Source: CBDCFL01 sp965216135
GTDB lineage: Bacteria; Pseudomonadota; Alphaproteobacteria; Rhodobacterales; Rhodobacteraceae
Assembly: GCA_965216135.1 (NCBI GenBank)
Contig: CBDCFL010000021.1
Location: 62,001-126,000 of the forward strand
Direction: 5' to 3'
DNA length: 64,000 nucleotides
Shown: positions 17,685 through 27,233 of the stretch, one piece after another
Numbering within the stretch: position 1 is the first letter of the stretch
How the letters are laid out: every line of letters starts with the position of its first letter
Position numbers and translations under genes: made by a program
Notes under the pieces: generated by a model
What the model saw: the letters and a program-made list of their open reading frames with translations, nothing else
Database searches by the model: none
What the model was told of the DNA's origin: nothing

Positions 17685-18509
17685 ATGAAACCGCAAAAAT
17701 TTCTAATCTGCACCGCCGCCTTGGCCGTCCTTGCAGGCTATGCTCAGGCGCAGGATGCCTGCGCGACCGGAAAGACGTTATCGGACGGGGTTTTGACCAT
17801 TGCCACGGGCAATCCGGCTTTTTTCCCGTGGGTGATGGACGATGCGCCCGAAAGCAAGCAGGGATTTGAGGCCGCCGTGGCCTATGCTGTGGCTGGGGCG
17901 ATGGGATTTGCCGATGATCAGGTGGCCTGGGTGCGGTCGTCTTTCGATCAGGCGATCCAGCCGGGTGCCAAGGATTTCGACTTTAACCTGCAACAATTCT
18001 CAATCACCGCAGAACGCGAGCAGGTGGTCGATTTCTCGTCGCCCTATTACTCAGCCGCAGCGGCGGTGCTAGTGCGCCAGCCGACTGTCGATGCCGGCGC
18101 CAGCAATACGGTGGACAGCCTCAAAGGGCTGATCTGGGGGGCCGATGCGAATACCACCGCACCGGGGATGATCAGCAATCTGATCGGTCCTGACAGCGAC
18201 CCGCTGCTTTACAACGACAGCGCCGATGTAGTCGAAGCCATGAAGGCCAACCAGATCGACGCCGCGCTGTTCGACCTGCCGACCGCGCTTTATCTCGGCG
18301 CGGTGGTGCTGGATGACGGGGCGATCGTCGGGCAGTTTCCCGCCGAGATGAGCGAAAATCCCGATCAGTTCGGCTTGTTGATGGCCGAAGGCAGCGCGTT
18401 GAAAGAATGTGTCGATGCCGCGATCGCAACGCTCAGCGCTGACGGAACACTGGCGGCGATCGAAGCCGAATGGCTGCAGGAAACAACCGGCGTGCCGGTC
18501 ATCGAATAG
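17685..18509 (+). CDS. ABC transporter substrate-binding protein, amino-acid type
   Basis: 274 residues from ATG 17685 with AGGGGG upstream. A signal peptide ends at about AQAQ (residue 23), so the protein is periplasmic. The type-II binding fold shows GVLTIATGNPAFFPWV, GFEAAVAYAVAGAMG and FNLQQFSITAEREQVVDFSS, matching the SBP_bac_3 family for polar amino acids and related small ligands. It is the first gene of a three-gene importer with permease and ATPase following. The ligand is not known. Confidence 0.88.
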   Translation: MKPQKFLICTAALAVLAGYAQAQDACATGKTLSDGVLTIATGNPAFFPWVMDDAPESKQGFEAAVAYAVAGAMGFADDQVAWVRSSFDQAIQPGAKDFDFNLQQFSITAEREQVVDFSSPYYSAAAAVLVRQPTVDAGASNTVDSLKGLIWGADANTTAPGMISNLIGPDSDPLLYNDSADVVEAMKANQIDAALFDLPTALYLGAVVLDDGAIVGQFPAEMSENPDQFGLLMAEGSALKECVDAAIATLSADGTLAAIEAEWLQETTGVPVIE

Positions 18510-18519
18510 GCGCGATGCC

Positions 18520-19374
18520 TTGGCCGCAAACGAACAGGCAGGGGCGGCGGTCGCCGCCCCCGGTCTGACACGACGCCAGGTCTATGAACGCCGCATCCGG
18601 CGTCGGTCAACCGCACTAGCGGTGGCCAGCACCGGCCTGGTCTTATTCGCGATTGTGGTGCTGATCCCGCTGACACCCGGCTGGCAGGCAGTTAAATCCA
18701 GTTTTTTCAACTGGGAAGTGTTCGCCAAAACCTTCCCGACGTTGCTGCAGGCTTTTATGCTCGACGTGGCCATATTTGCCTGGTCCGCCCCGGCGATCGC
18801 TGTGCTCGGCCTTCTGGTGGCGCTGGCGCGCGACGCGCGGTCGCCAGCGCTGTATCCGCTCAGGCTGTTTGGCATCCTTTTTACGGATATATTTCGCGGC
18901 ATCCCGGTCATTTTAGTCGTCTACCTGATCGGCTTTGGCATTCCCGGCCTCGGCCTGCCGCGCCCGTGGAACTCGCCCTATATCTGGGGATCGATGGCGC
19001 TGATTCTGACGTATTCGGCCTATGTCGCCGAGATCTTCCGGACCGGGATCGAATCAATTCATCCCTCGCAACGCGCCGCTGCGGCCTCGCTTGGGCTCGG
19101 GGTGCCGGACACGATGCGCTACGTGATCCTGCCACAGGCGATCCGGCGTGTGGTGCCGGCCAATATGAACATGCTGATCGCGCTGCAAAAGGACGTGGCG
19201 CTGCTCTCATTCATCGGCCCGGTCGAGATATTGCGCCAGGCCGGTGTCTTCAAATCGCTGCTGGCCAATTTCACCCCCTATGTCGCTGCGGCGGTGATCT
19301 TTTTGGCCGTGACAATCCCCGCCACCCGCTTCGCCGACCATCTGATCGCCCGGCAGAACCGGGCCCGCAGCTAG
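18520..19374 (+). CDS. ABC transporter permease, polar amino acid type
   Basis: About 284 residues. The frame is open from 18409, inside the preceding gene; the first likely start after that stop is the TTG at 18520, with an ATG at 18515 in another frame. Five or so membrane segments are seen, with the HisM/GlnP-type coupling motif QRAAAASLGLGVPDTMRYVI and a final IRRVVPANMNMLIALQKDVA. It should form the channel of the importer. The start codon is uncertain. Confidence 0.85.
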   Translation: MAANEQAGAAVAAPGLTRRQVYERRIRRRSTALAVASTGLVLFAIVVLIPLTPGWQAVKSSFFNWEVFAKTFPTLLQAFMLDVAIFAWSAPAIAVLGLLVALARDARSPALYPLRLFGILFTDIFRGIPVILVVYLIGFGIPGLGLPRPWNSPYIWGSMALILTYSAYVAEIFRTGIESIHPSQRAAAASLGLGVPDTMRYVILPQAIRRVVPANMNMLIALQKDVALLSFIGPVEILRQAGVFKSLLANFTPYVAAAVIFLAVTIPATRFADHLIARQNRARS

Positions 19375-19377
19375 GAC

Positions 19378-20106
19378 ATGGCGAAACTTGAACTTCAGCA
19401 GGTCAGAAAGCGGTTTGGCACGAGCGAGGTGTTGTCGGGGATCGACATGGATGTCGCTCAGGGCGAAATGGTGTGCGTGATCGGCGCATCAGGGTCGGGC
19501 AAATCAACGCTGCTACGCTGCGTAAATCTTTTGGAGCCGATCGACGCCGGGCGCATCCTGTTGGATGGGACGGATATATCCGAACCCGGACTGGACCCGC
19601 TGCCGGTGCGCCGCAAGATCGGCATCGTGTTTCAGAGCTTTAATCTGTTCCCGCATATGAGCGCGCTGGAAAATGTGCTGCTGGCACCGCGCCGGGTTTT
19701 TGACAAGAGTCGCGCGGCGCTTATGCCCGATGTGCTGGACCTGCTGGAGCGTTTCGCGCTTAGCGACCGGATGCACCATTATCCCGATCAATTATCGGGC
19801 GGACAACAGCAACGCGTGGCGATTGTGCGGGCGCTGGCGATGCGCCCAGAGATCATGCTCTTTGACGAGATTACCTCAGCACTTGATCCCGAGCTGGTCG
19901 GCGAGGTCTTGGATGTTTTGCGCCAGCTCAGGCTGGGCGGTATGACCATGGTTCTGGCCACACACGAAATGAAGTTCGCCGCAGAACTTGCTGATAAGAT
20001 ATGTTTTCTTGACGAAGGCGTTATTGTCGAGCAGGGACCGCCGGATCAGGTGTTGCAAAACCCCACCCAGAAAAGAACCCGCGAATTTCTGGCGCGCATT
20101 CTATAA
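19378..20106 (+). CDS. ABC transporter ATP-binding protein, polar amino acid type
   Basis: 242 residues with Walker A GASGSGKSTLLR, Q-loop FQSFNLFPHMSALENV, signature LSGGQQQRVAIVRALAM, Walker B IMLFDEITSALD and switch His in ATHEM. This is the GlnQ/HisP group. It begins three bases after the permease stops, completing a binding protein-permease-ATPase operon. Confidence 0.93.
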   Translation: MAKLELQQVRKRFGTSEVLSGIDMDVAQGEMVCVIGASGSGKSTLLRCVNLLEPIDAGRILLDGTDISEPGLDPLPVRRKIGIVFQSFNLFPHMSALENVLLAPRRVFDKSRAALMPDVLDLLERFALSDRMHHYPDQLSGGQQQRVAIVRALAMRPEIMLFDEITSALDPELVGEVLDVLRQLRLGGMTMVLATHEMKFAAELADKICFLDEGVIVEQGPPDQVLQNPTQKRTREFLARIL

Positions 20107-20115
20107 GCGGGTGAC

Positions 20116-20505
20116 CTAGCCGGCCAGCTTTTCGTCGATGACATCGGCCAGCGCCTCGGCGCGGGCGGCAAGCTCGGCCATATTGTCGGTCAGCTCAGCA
20201 GGGATGACCGGCACCTCGCGCGGTTCCGGCACGGGACGGACGTTCAGTGCCGCCGCATCTTCATCGAGTTTGGCGATCTGCTCATCCTTCAGGCGCAACT
20301 GCTCTTCGGCACCGGCAGCCTTGTCGGCAAGCATCAGCCCCGCCATCAGCAGCATCCGTCCCTCAGGCACATGCCCGATCTGGGCATTGACGACAGCGGC
20401 TTCGGCGTCAAGAAGCCCGGCCGCGGATTTGAGGTAATGCTCTTCCCCGTCCTGACAGGCGACTTCAAATTCACGCCCGCCGATGGTGACATTGACATTA
20501 GGCAC
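20116..20505 (-). CDS. zapA: Cell division protein ZapA
   Basis: 129 residues, started by the GTG at 20505 (reading PNVNVTIGGREFEVACQDG), which overlaps the end of the upstream gene by eight bases. The N-terminal fold and EEHYLKSAAGLLDAE are typical of ZapA, which cross-links FtsZ filaments at midcell. The acidic, proline-containing C-terminal tail (PVPEPREVPVIPAELT) is longer than in Escherichia coli (109 residues). Confidence 0.87.
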   Translation of the reverse strand: MPNVNVTIGGREFEVACQDGEEHYLKSAAGLLDAEAAVVNAQIGHVPEGRMLLMAGLMLADKAAGAEEQLRLKDEQIAKLDEDAAALNVRPVPEPREVPVIPAELTDNMAELAARAEALADVIDEKLAG

Positions 20506-20980
20506 TGGCTTTTCCTTCTGCGAGCGGTTTGAGGTCGGCAAGTATCGCGTCAAGTTCGGCGCGATCAGCATCGCGGCGCGCGGTGACAGCGGCAAGCTGG
20601 CTGCCGAGCGAGGCGTTGATCAGATCGGCGTTGCCGACGCCCTGGGCGTTGGCCTCTCGCAGGGCGCTGTTGTTTTCGCGCAGCTGCGCGTTGAGATCGC
20701 GCAATTGCGCAACCTCACGGCCTGCCGCATCGGCATCATCGCGCAGGGCTTCGACCTCCGCTTCAAGGCGGCCGACCACCTTTTCCTGCTTTTCCTTGAT
20801 CGCCAGCACGCGCTCTTCAAGCTGCGAATTGGCGTCGCGTTCCGCCTCCAGCGCCTCTTTCAGCGAGACGGATTCGCCGCCATCGCCGCTGGCCGCGCCG
20901 GCATCCAATTCGTCCAGCCCTGAGCCAATGCGCACAAGTGCAGCGGTGATGCGCGAGGCAAGTTCAGAATATTCAGCCAT
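20498..20980 (-). CDS. Coiled-coil protein cotranscribed with zapA
   Basis: 160 residues from MAEYSELASR; a start at 21094 would add a hydrophobic stretch over the divergent promoter region and is less likely. Residues 40-155 form a long coiled coil of glutamate, leucine and arginine heptads (LEERVLAIKEKQEKVVGRLE). It overlaps zapA by eight bases, so the products are probably made together. In E. coli ZapA works with the coiled-coil ZapB; a similar role here is only an inference from position and shape. Confidence 0.7.
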   Translation of the reverse strand: MAEYSELASRITAALVRIGSGLDELDAGAASGDGGESVSLKEALEAERDANSQLEERVLAIKEKQEKVVGRLEAEVEALRDDADAAGREVAQLRDLNAQLRENNSALREANAQGVGNADLINASLGSQLAAVTARRDADRAELDAILADLKPLAEGKASA

Positions 20981-21187
20981 GTCAGTCAGCACCCCAGTAA
21001 TTCGTGCTCCAAATATAGCGAACCACAGCACAATTAACCATCCCAATCTGGGACGGTCAAAGTCAAGCCGGTCGCGCGCGACCTTGGCTTGCACTTCACC
21101 GCGCGCCTGCTATCACCGGGTCGAAATCGGACGGCCGCGCCCAGCGGCTGTGCGACTGGGGGCAATCGGCGAAAGGAACCGTCTGAA

Positions 21188-23209
21188 ATGGACATCCAGC
21201 TTCTTCGCGACCAACATCCGGATCATTTCGCGCGGGCAACGGCACTACGGGTTTTGGCCATGGATGCGGTGCAGGCCGCCAATTCCGGCCATCCGGGTAT
21301 GCCGATGGGGATGGCCGATGTCGCGACCATTTTGTTCGAAAACCATCTGAAATTCGACGCCGCGGCCCCGGACTGGCCCGACCGCGACAGGTTCGTATTG
21401 TCAGCCGGGCACGGCTCGATGCTGCTGTACGGGTTGCTGCATCTGACCGGCTACGCTGACATGACCATGGATCAGTTGAAGGCATTCCGGCAATGGGGCT
21501 CGATAACCGCCGGTCATCCCGAATATGGCCACGCATCGGGCATCGAGACGACCACCGGCCCGCTTGGTCAGGGTCTTGCCAATGCAGTCGGCTTTGCTAT
21601 CGCCGAAGAAGCGCTGCGCGCCCGCTTTGGGCGCAAGATCGTCGATCATTTCACCTATGTCATCGTTGGTGACGGCTGTCTGATGGAAGGGATAAGCCAT
21701 GAGGCTATCGGTCTGGCGGGGATGCAGCAGCTGTCCAGGCTGATCGTTTTCTGGGACGACAATAATATCTCAATCGATGGCGAGGTTGGCCTGTCCGACA
21801 TCACCGACCAGAAAAAGCGTTTTAACGCGGCCGGTTGGCATGTTCAGGCTTGCGATGGTCATGATCCCGTGGCCATCGACGCTGCAATCGCGGCTGCAAA
21901 AAAGGCCAGAAAGCCGAGCCTGATCGCCTGCAAGACGCATATCGGCTATGGCTCGCCTGCCAAACAGGACACCGCCAAGGCGCACGGATCGCCGCTTGGA
22001 AGCGACGAGATTGAACTGACTCGCAGCGCCTATGGCTGGGATCACCAGCCGTTTGTGATACCCGAAGCCATTGCAAGCGCCTGGCGCGATACCGGGGCAC
22101 GCGGCAAAGCCGACCGCGTGGCCTGGCAAGCGCGCCTGTCGGACCTGTCGGAAGGGCGGCGAAAAGAATTCGCGCGCGTCATGTCCGGCCAACCGCCCAA
22201 GAAGCTGGCCGCCCGCATCAAAGCGCTGAAAAAACAGATCAGCGATGAAAACCCCAAAATGGCCACCAGAAAATCATCGGAAATGGTGTTGGAAGTGATC
22301 AATCCGATCATGCCCGAAACGATCGGTGGATCGGCGGATCTGACCGGGTCCAACAACACCAAGACCGGCGATCTGGATATTTTCGATCCGTCCAACCGCA
22401 AGGGCCGCTATATTCACTATGGTATTCGCGAGCACGGCATGGCGGGGGCGATGAATGGTATGGTCCTGCATGGCGGGGTGCGCCCCTATGGCGGCACGTT
22501 CTTGTGTTTTACTGACTATGCGCGCGGGTCGATGCGGCTGTCGGCGCTGATGGGTGTGCCGACGATCTATGTCATGACCCATGACAGCATCGGGCTGGGT
22601 GAAGACGGGCCGACGCACCAGCCGGTGGAACATCTGGCCATCTGTCGCGCGACGCCCAATTGCTGGACGTTCCGGCCCGCCGATACGGTTGAAACCGCCG
22701 AAGCGTGGGAACTGGCGCTTGGATCAGACAAGACCCCCAGCGTCCTGGCACTGAGCCGTCAGGGGCTGCCGACGGTGCGCCGCGAGCACCGGAACGCCAA
22801 TCTGACCGCATTCGGGGGCTATGTTCTGCGTGAGGCCGAAGGCAAGCGTCAGGCGATACTGATCGCATCCGGCTCGGAAGTGGAAATTGCTCTCAACGCC
22901 CGTGACCTGCTGCAGGAGCGCGGGATCGGCACGCGCGTGGTTTCGATGCCGTGCATGGAGCTATTCGCTGCGCAAGACGAGACCTATCGGGGCAAGGTCC
23001 TGCCGGGCGGGTCGGTGCGCGTGGGCATCGAGGCGGCGCTGCGCGAGGGCGGCTGGGACCGCTGGCTGCTGGGCGAGCGCGGGCGGCAAGCCAAGGCGGC
23101 CTTTGTGGGAATGCAGGGCTTTGGTGCCTCAGCGCCGGCGGGAAGTTTGTATCAGGAATTCAACATTACCGCCGATGCTGTTGTCGAAAAAACAATCGAA
23201 ATGCTCTAG
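21188..23209 (+). CDS. tkt: Transketolase
   Basis: 673 residues from ATG 21188 with AAAGGAACC upstream. It is the thiamine-diphosphate enzyme that moves two-carbon units in the pentose phosphate pathway and Calvin cycle. NSGHPGMPMGMA, GDGCLMEGISHEA and the ThDP-binding stretch to DDNNISIDG mark the first domain; EHGMAGAMNGM, THDSIGLGEDGPTHQPVEHL and EAALREGGWDRW the others. It precedes the small membrane gene and gap, an order common in Rhodobacterales. Confidence 0.95.
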   Translation: MDIQLLRDQHPDHFARATALRVLAMDAVQAANSGHPGMPMGMADVATILFENHLKFDAAAPDWPDRDRFVLSAGHGSMLLYGLLHLTGYADMTMDQLKAFRQWGSITAGHPEYGHASGIETTTGPLGQGLANAVGFAIAEEALRARFGRKIVDHFTYVIVGDGCLMEGISHEAIGLAGMQQLSRLIVFWDDNNISIDGEVGLSDITDQKKRFNAAGWHVQACDGHDPVAIDAAIAAAKKARKPSLIACKTHIGYGSPAKQDTAKAHGSPLGSDEIELTRSAYGWDHQPFVIPEAIASAWRDTGARGKADRVAWQARLSDLSEGRRKEFARVMSGQPPKKLAARIKALKKQISDENPKMATRKSSEMVLEVINPIMPETIGGSADLTGSNNTKTGDLDIFDPSNRKGRYIHYGIREHGMAGAMNGMVLHGGVRPYGGTFLCFTDYARGSMRLSALMGVPTIYVMTHDSIGLGEDGPTHQPVEHLAICRATPNCWTFRPADTVETAEAWELALGSDKTPSVLALSRQGLPTVRREHRNANLTAFGGYVLREAEGKRQAILIASGSEVEIALNARDLLQERGIGTRVVSMPCMELFAAQDETYRGKVLPGGSVRVGIEAALREGGWDRWLLGERGRQAKAAFVGMQGFGASAPAGSLYQEFNITADAVVEKTIEML

Positions 23210-23234
23210 CGATGTCTCAGCCAAATTCGAGGCG

Positions 23235-23399
23235 TTGATACCAGGGGCAAATGGCATCACAAACAAACTGGCAATATATCTGTGCATCATCCTGTTTGTG
23301 CTGGTGGCGATGGACGCGGTGATATTCGGTTGGGCGAATACTGCCTTTTTGGCGCGGAAATTTCTTGATCTGGTCGCCTGGATCAAATTCTGGCGCTAG
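23235..23399 (+). CDS. 54-residue single-span membrane protein between tkt and gap
   Basis: From a TTG at 23235 the frame gives a short polar start, the hydrophobic stretch LAIYLCIILFVLVAMDAVIF, then FGWANTAFLARKFLDLVAWIKFWR. Small genes of this form between tkt and gap are, as I recall, usual in the order. No ATG is in frame and no clear ribosome site is seen, so the start is uncertain. The TAG stop is part of the CTAG duplicated by the IS1182 insertion that follows. Confidence 0.55.
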   Translation: MIPGANGITNKLAIYLCIILFVLVAMDAVIFGWANTAFLARKFLDLVAWIKFWR

Positions 23400-24985
23400 C
23401 AGTGTGTCGGACTTGCGCGTTGGATTTCGGTGTTGAGTGATTTCGCTGTCGTCTGTCAGAGGCGCGATCGAAGTTCGGCGAAACCGCGAGGATTTGTTCG
23501 GACGGAGCGATGGGGCGGCGGATCTCCGAGGCTTCTGGGCTGTGGCCGGGCTTTTGGATCGGCCTGTCGGGCCAACAGCGCCGTCACACGGCCATCTCCA
23601 GCTTGAGCTTGTGCAGGCGCTTGCAGTTGTAGGCCAGCGCCACCAAGTCCCACTCGCCGGCCACCTTGTCGAGGCCGCGCAGCGAGAAGCCGGTGAAGCC
23701 GAGCACCGCCTTGATGATGCCGAAGACCGGCTCGACGGTCTGCTGGCGCAGCCGGTACAGCGCACGGCCTTCCTCGCTGTCGAGCTTGGCGGCCATGACT
23801 TTGAGCCATTCGGCCTTGGGTTTCTTCACCGGCACCTCGGTCTTGGCCGGGCGGAAGTCGTAGCGCCGCCGACGGCCCGACGACCCGGTCGCCACCAGAG
23901 CCTCAATGTCGCTCTCGGCAAGCGCCGCGACCTCGTCGCCGTTGGCATAGCCGTTGTCCGCCAGCACCGTCGCGGGCCGGCCGAGAACGGCCGGGATCGC
24001 CGCGATGTCCGCCACCAGCTCATTGCGGTCGCTGGCGCAGTTGGTGACCCGGGTGCCCACGATCAGCTGAGAGCCCCCGGCATCCACCACGGCTTGAGCG
24101 TTATAGGCCTGGCGGTACTCGTGCTGCTTGCTCTTGCGCATCAGCCGGCTGTCCGGATCGCTCAGATTGCTCTGCTCGTCGGCGCGCGGCGTCTCGTCGG
24201 GCGGCTTCGGGTGCTTGCCCTTGGCCCGGCCGGTGCGCGTCTCGCGCGCCGCCACCTTGGCCTCGTAGTCCGCCCGCTCGGCCTCGGCGCGCGCCTTGGC
24301 CCGAGCCTCGAGGCGCCGACGCGCCGCATCCAGCCGATCGCACAAGGCCTCCCTGCGTGCGATCTCCTTGGGCAGCGCCTGGGGGTCGTCCTCACCCTCG
24401 CCGTCGGCCGCCGCGGCACGCTCCATCAGATCCGCGATGTCCAGCTTGAGCTGATCGATCAGCTCGCCCGCCCGCTCATAAGTCACCGAACGGTGCTTGC
24501 TCGCAGAGGCCTCGAACTTGCTGCCGTCGACGCTGACAAGCCCGACCTTGACAAGCTTCAACTCCTTGGCCAGCAGCAGAACCTGCAGGAAACTCTCGCC
24601 AAACGCCGCCAGGTTGTCGCGCCGAAAGGTCGCGATCGTGTCATGGTCGGGATGGACATTGGCGGCCACGAAGCGCACCCCGATATCGCGGTGCGTCGCG
24701 CGCTCGATCCGCCGGCTCGAGAAGATCCCGTTGGCATAGCAATAGATCAACAGCGCCAGCATCATCCGAGGGTGATACTGCGCCGAGCCGGTGCCACGAT
24801 GGTTGACCTTGAAGGCGCTCATCTCGACCCGCTCGACCGCCTCGATCACGAAGTGCGCCAGATCATCCTCCGGGATCCAGTCCCGAAGATCGGGCGGAAG
24901 CAGAAACGCCTGGTTCCGCTCGCAGTCGATAAATTTGCTCATGGCGAGATTCTAACCGAAAATCTCCCCAAAGTCCGACACACTG
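23400..24985 (-). mobile_element. IS1182-family element
   Basis: The tips CAGTGTGTCGGACTT on the left and AAGTCCGACACACTG on the right are perfect inverted repeats. CTAG borders both sides (23396-23399 and 24986-24989) as a target duplication. Removing the element restores a short gap between the small membrane gene and gap. Confidence 0.9.
23584..24942 (-). CDS. IS1182-family transposase
   Basis: 452 residues, starting MSKFIDCERNQAFLLPPDLRDW as usual for the family. DDE residues are seen in VDGSKFEASASKH, VLADNGYANG and RRQTVEPVFG-like QQTVEPVFGIIK. A charged, arginine- and alanine-rich insert lies at about residues 165-250. It appears intact. A 540-codon open frame on the other strand of this gene is only a high-GC shadow. 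Confidence 0.93.
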   Translation of the reverse strand: MSKFIDCERNQAFLLPPDLRDWIPEDDLAHFVIEAVERVEMSAFKVNHRGTGSAQYHPRMMLALLIYCYANGIFSSRRIERATHRDIGVRFVAANVHPDHDTIATFRRDNLAAFGESFLQVLLLAKELKLVKVGLVSVDGSKFEASASKHRSVTYERAGELIDQLKLDIADLMERAAAADGEGEDDPQALPKEIARREALCDRLDAARRRLEARAKARAEAERADYEAKVAARETRTGRAKGKHPKPPDETPRADEQSNLSDPDSRLMRKSKQHEYRQAYNAQAVVDAGGSQLIVGTRVTNCASDRNELVADIAAIPAVLGRPATVLADNGYANGDEVAALAESDIEALVATGSSGRRRRYDFRPAKTEVPVKKPKAEWLKVMAAKLDSEEGRALYRLRQQTVEPVFGIIKAVLGFTGFSLRGLDKVAGEWDLVALAYNCKRLHKLKLEMAV

Positions 24986-25154
24986 CTAGCGCGGCAATTG
25001 GGCGGTGTGCGCTTCGGCGGGATATTCTGGCGACTAAAAATCCAGCGCACTGGCCCTAATCGCAGTTGACCTTTGGCGCAATTTGCCGAATTTAGCCCAC
25101 ACTAGGAACCGGCGGTATTTGCCGCCCGGCAGCCGATAAAATGAAAGGGCAGTT

Positions 25155-26156
25155 ATGGCCGTGAAAGTTGCAATCAACGGATTTGGTCGGATCGGGCGCA
25201 ACGTGTTGCGCGCGATAGTGGAATCAGGTCGTGACGACATTGAGGTGCTCGCCATCAACGATCTGGGCCCGGTCGAGACCAACGCCCATCTGTTGCGATT
25301 TGATTCGATTCATGGCCGCTTTCCGGGTGAGGTAAAAACAACGCAGACCACGATCGACGTGGGGCGTGGGCGCATGGAAGTAACCGCGCTGCGCAACCCG
25401 GCCGATCTGCCGTGGACGGGTGTCGATGTGGTGCTGGAATGCACCGGGATATTTACCAGCAAAGAGGCCTGTCAGGCACATTTGGAAAACGGCTCGTCGC
25501 GGGTTCTGATCTCGGCACCGGGCAAGAACACCGACAAGACCATTGTGTTCGGCGTCAATGACCAGACGCTGACCAGCGACGATATTGTCGTATCCAATGC
25601 CTCTTGCACAACCAACTGCCTGTCACCGGTTGCCTTTGTTCTGAACGAGGCGATCGGTATCAGCAAAGGCTTCATGACCACGATCCATTCCTATACCGGC
25701 GATCAGCCGACGCTGGACACGATGCACAAGGATCTTTACCGCGGTCGCGCCGCATCGCTGAACATGATCCCGACCTCGACCGGGGCTGCCAAGGCGGTGG
25801 GGCTTGTGCTGCCTGAACTGGCCGGCAAGTTGGATGGTGTGGCGATCCGGGTGCCGACACCGAACGTTTCGGTGGTCGATCTGGTGTTCGAGGCGGCGCG
25901 CGATACATCCGTCGACGAGATCCATGATGCAATTCGCGCTGCCGCGGATGGGCGGCTCGCCGGCATTCTGGGTTATACCGATCAGCCCAATGTCAGCAGT
26001 GATTTCAACCATGACCCACGGTCATCGATCTTCCATATGGATCAGACCAGGGTGATGGATGCTCGCATGTGCCGCATTCTGACCTGGTACGATAACGAAT
26101 GGGGCTTTTCCAACCGGATGGGCGACACCGCGGTTGCGATGGGCAGGCTGATCTAA
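25155..26156 (+). CDS. gap: Glyceraldehyde-3-phosphate dehydrogenase, type I
   Basis: 333 residues. The NAD-binding start KVAINGFGRIGRNVLR, the catalytic SNASCTTNCLSP with its Cys, the phosphate-binding GAAKAVGLVLPEL and the ending WYDNEWGFSNRM are all present. It interconverts glyceraldehyde-3-phosphate and 1,3-bisphosphoglycerate. The IS1182 element separates it from tkt; it keeps 165 bases of its own upstream DNA. Confidence 0.96.
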   Translation: MAVKVAINGFGRIGRNVLRAIVESGRDDIEVLAINDLGPVETNAHLLRFDSIHGRFPGEVKTTQTTIDVGRGRMEVTALRNPADLPWTGVDVVLECTGIFTSKEACQAHLENGSSRVLISAPGKNTDKTIVFGVNDQTLTSDDIVVSNASCTTNCLSPVAFVLNEAIGISKGFMTTIHSYTGDQPTLDTMHKDLYRGRAASLNMIPTSTGAAKAVGLVLPELAGKLDGVAIRVPTPNVSVVDLVFEAARDTSVDEIHDAIRAAADGRLAGILGYTDQPNVSSDFNHDPRSSIFHMDQTRVMDARMCRILTWYDNEWGFSNRMGDTAVAMGRLI

Positions 26157-26189
26157 AGCCACAGGTATGACGGGCTTTCGGACGGGGCC

Positions 26190-26232
26190 GCTCATCGGCT
26201 CTTACGAGCCTCTTTTCTGGGGTCCGATGAGC
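26190..26232 (+). terminator. Inverted repeat after gap, possible terminator
   Basis: GCTCATCGG (26190-26198) and CCGATGAGC (26224-26232) are a perfect nine-base inverted repeat around a 25-base loop that holds TCTTTTCT. No T-run follows, so it may be a weak or bidirectional terminator or a binding site. Confidence 0.4.
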
Positions 26233-26264
26233 GAGTGCATCAGGAACGCCGCGAAATTCGCTTA

Positions 26265-27233
26265 GAGTCCGTCCGGAGACTTTATGTAGGATTACAGAGT
26301 TTTCGGAGCATGAGTCGAATGGACGCGAGCTTAATGAAGGCGAGCGCGTTGCGGTTGAGGTTCTCCCAGTCCTTGGCCAGTCGGCGGCAGCGGTTGAGCC
26401 AGGCGATGGTGCGTTCGACCACCCAACGCCTGGGCTGGACGACGAAGCCCTTCACCCGATCGGATCGCTTGACGATCTCGGTCTCGAGATCGGGCAGGAT
26501 GCCGGCCAGGGCGCGGTGAAAGACCGGCCCCTGATAGGCGCTGTCGGCGAACAATTTCCCGAGAAAGGGAAACAGACCGAACAAGGTCGCCAGCAGCGCG
26601 AGACCGCCGTCGCGATCCTGAACGTCGGCGGCGGTGACGATGCCGTGCAGCAGCAAGCCTTGCGTATCGACCAGAACATGCCGCTTCTTGCCCTTGATCA
26701 ACTTGCCGGCATCGAAGCCGTGGCTGTCGATGCGAGCCCCCCTTTTTCAGCGCTTTTCACACTCTGACTGTCGATGATGCAGGCCGTGGGGCTGGCTTCG
26801 CGCGCGGCTTTCTCGCGGCACTTGAGGTAGAGCGCATGATGGATGCGATCCAGCGTGCCGTCCCAGTTCCACAGGCCGAGGTACTCATGCACGGTGCTTC
26901 TGGGCGGCAAATCCTTGGGCAGCGCGCGCCACTGGCAGCCGGTGCTCAGAATGTACATCACGCCGTTGATCACCTCGCGGATAGCGACGCGCCGTTTGCC
27001 GCCGCCGGGCTTGCCCGGCGGGATCAGCGGCTCGATATGCGCCCATTCCGCATCGGTCAGGTCGCTCGGATAACGCAGTTTGTCGCGGTTGTAGCGCGGG
27101 CGGTTGTCGGCAGTCCACATGGGGCACCTCAAGAGCAAATTCACCACCCCAGAGAATCACAGCTGATTCAGCTCTTCAAGAGGGCGCGCCGGATAACCGA
27201 TTCATCCGACTCATAAAGTCCCCGGACGGACAC
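26265..27233 (-). mobile_element. IS5-family (IS427-group) element, copy 1
   Basis: 969 bp with tips GAGTCCGTCCGG and CCGGACGGACAC and TTA duplicated at both sides (26262-26264 and 27234-27236). The right TTA is the complement of the TAA stop of hflX. A nearly identical copy in the opposite orientation lies at 58,688-59,656. Confidence 0.92.
26282..27120 (-). CDS. IS5-family transposase made by -1 frameshifting (copy 1)
   Basis: The first frame starts at ATG 27120 (MWTADNRPRYNRDKLRYPSD) and runs to DSQSVKSAEKGG; the second gives ARIDSHGFDAGKLIKGKKRH and ends at 26282 after WVVERTIAWLNRCRRLAKDW. The switch lies at GAAAAAGGGGGG, where a -1 slip joins the frames exactly. DDE residues are in IIDSQSVK, FADSAYQG and VVERTIAWL. 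Confidence 0.88.

Noticed and set aside
20981..21187. 6S RNA near zapA
   Set aside because: The gap between the coiled-coil gene and tkt has no long self-complementary fold with a central bubble that I can see.
23437..25059. 540-codon open frame opposite the IS1182 transposase
   Set aside because: It is a high-GC shadow of the transposase, rich in Arg, Ala and Leu, with no domain.
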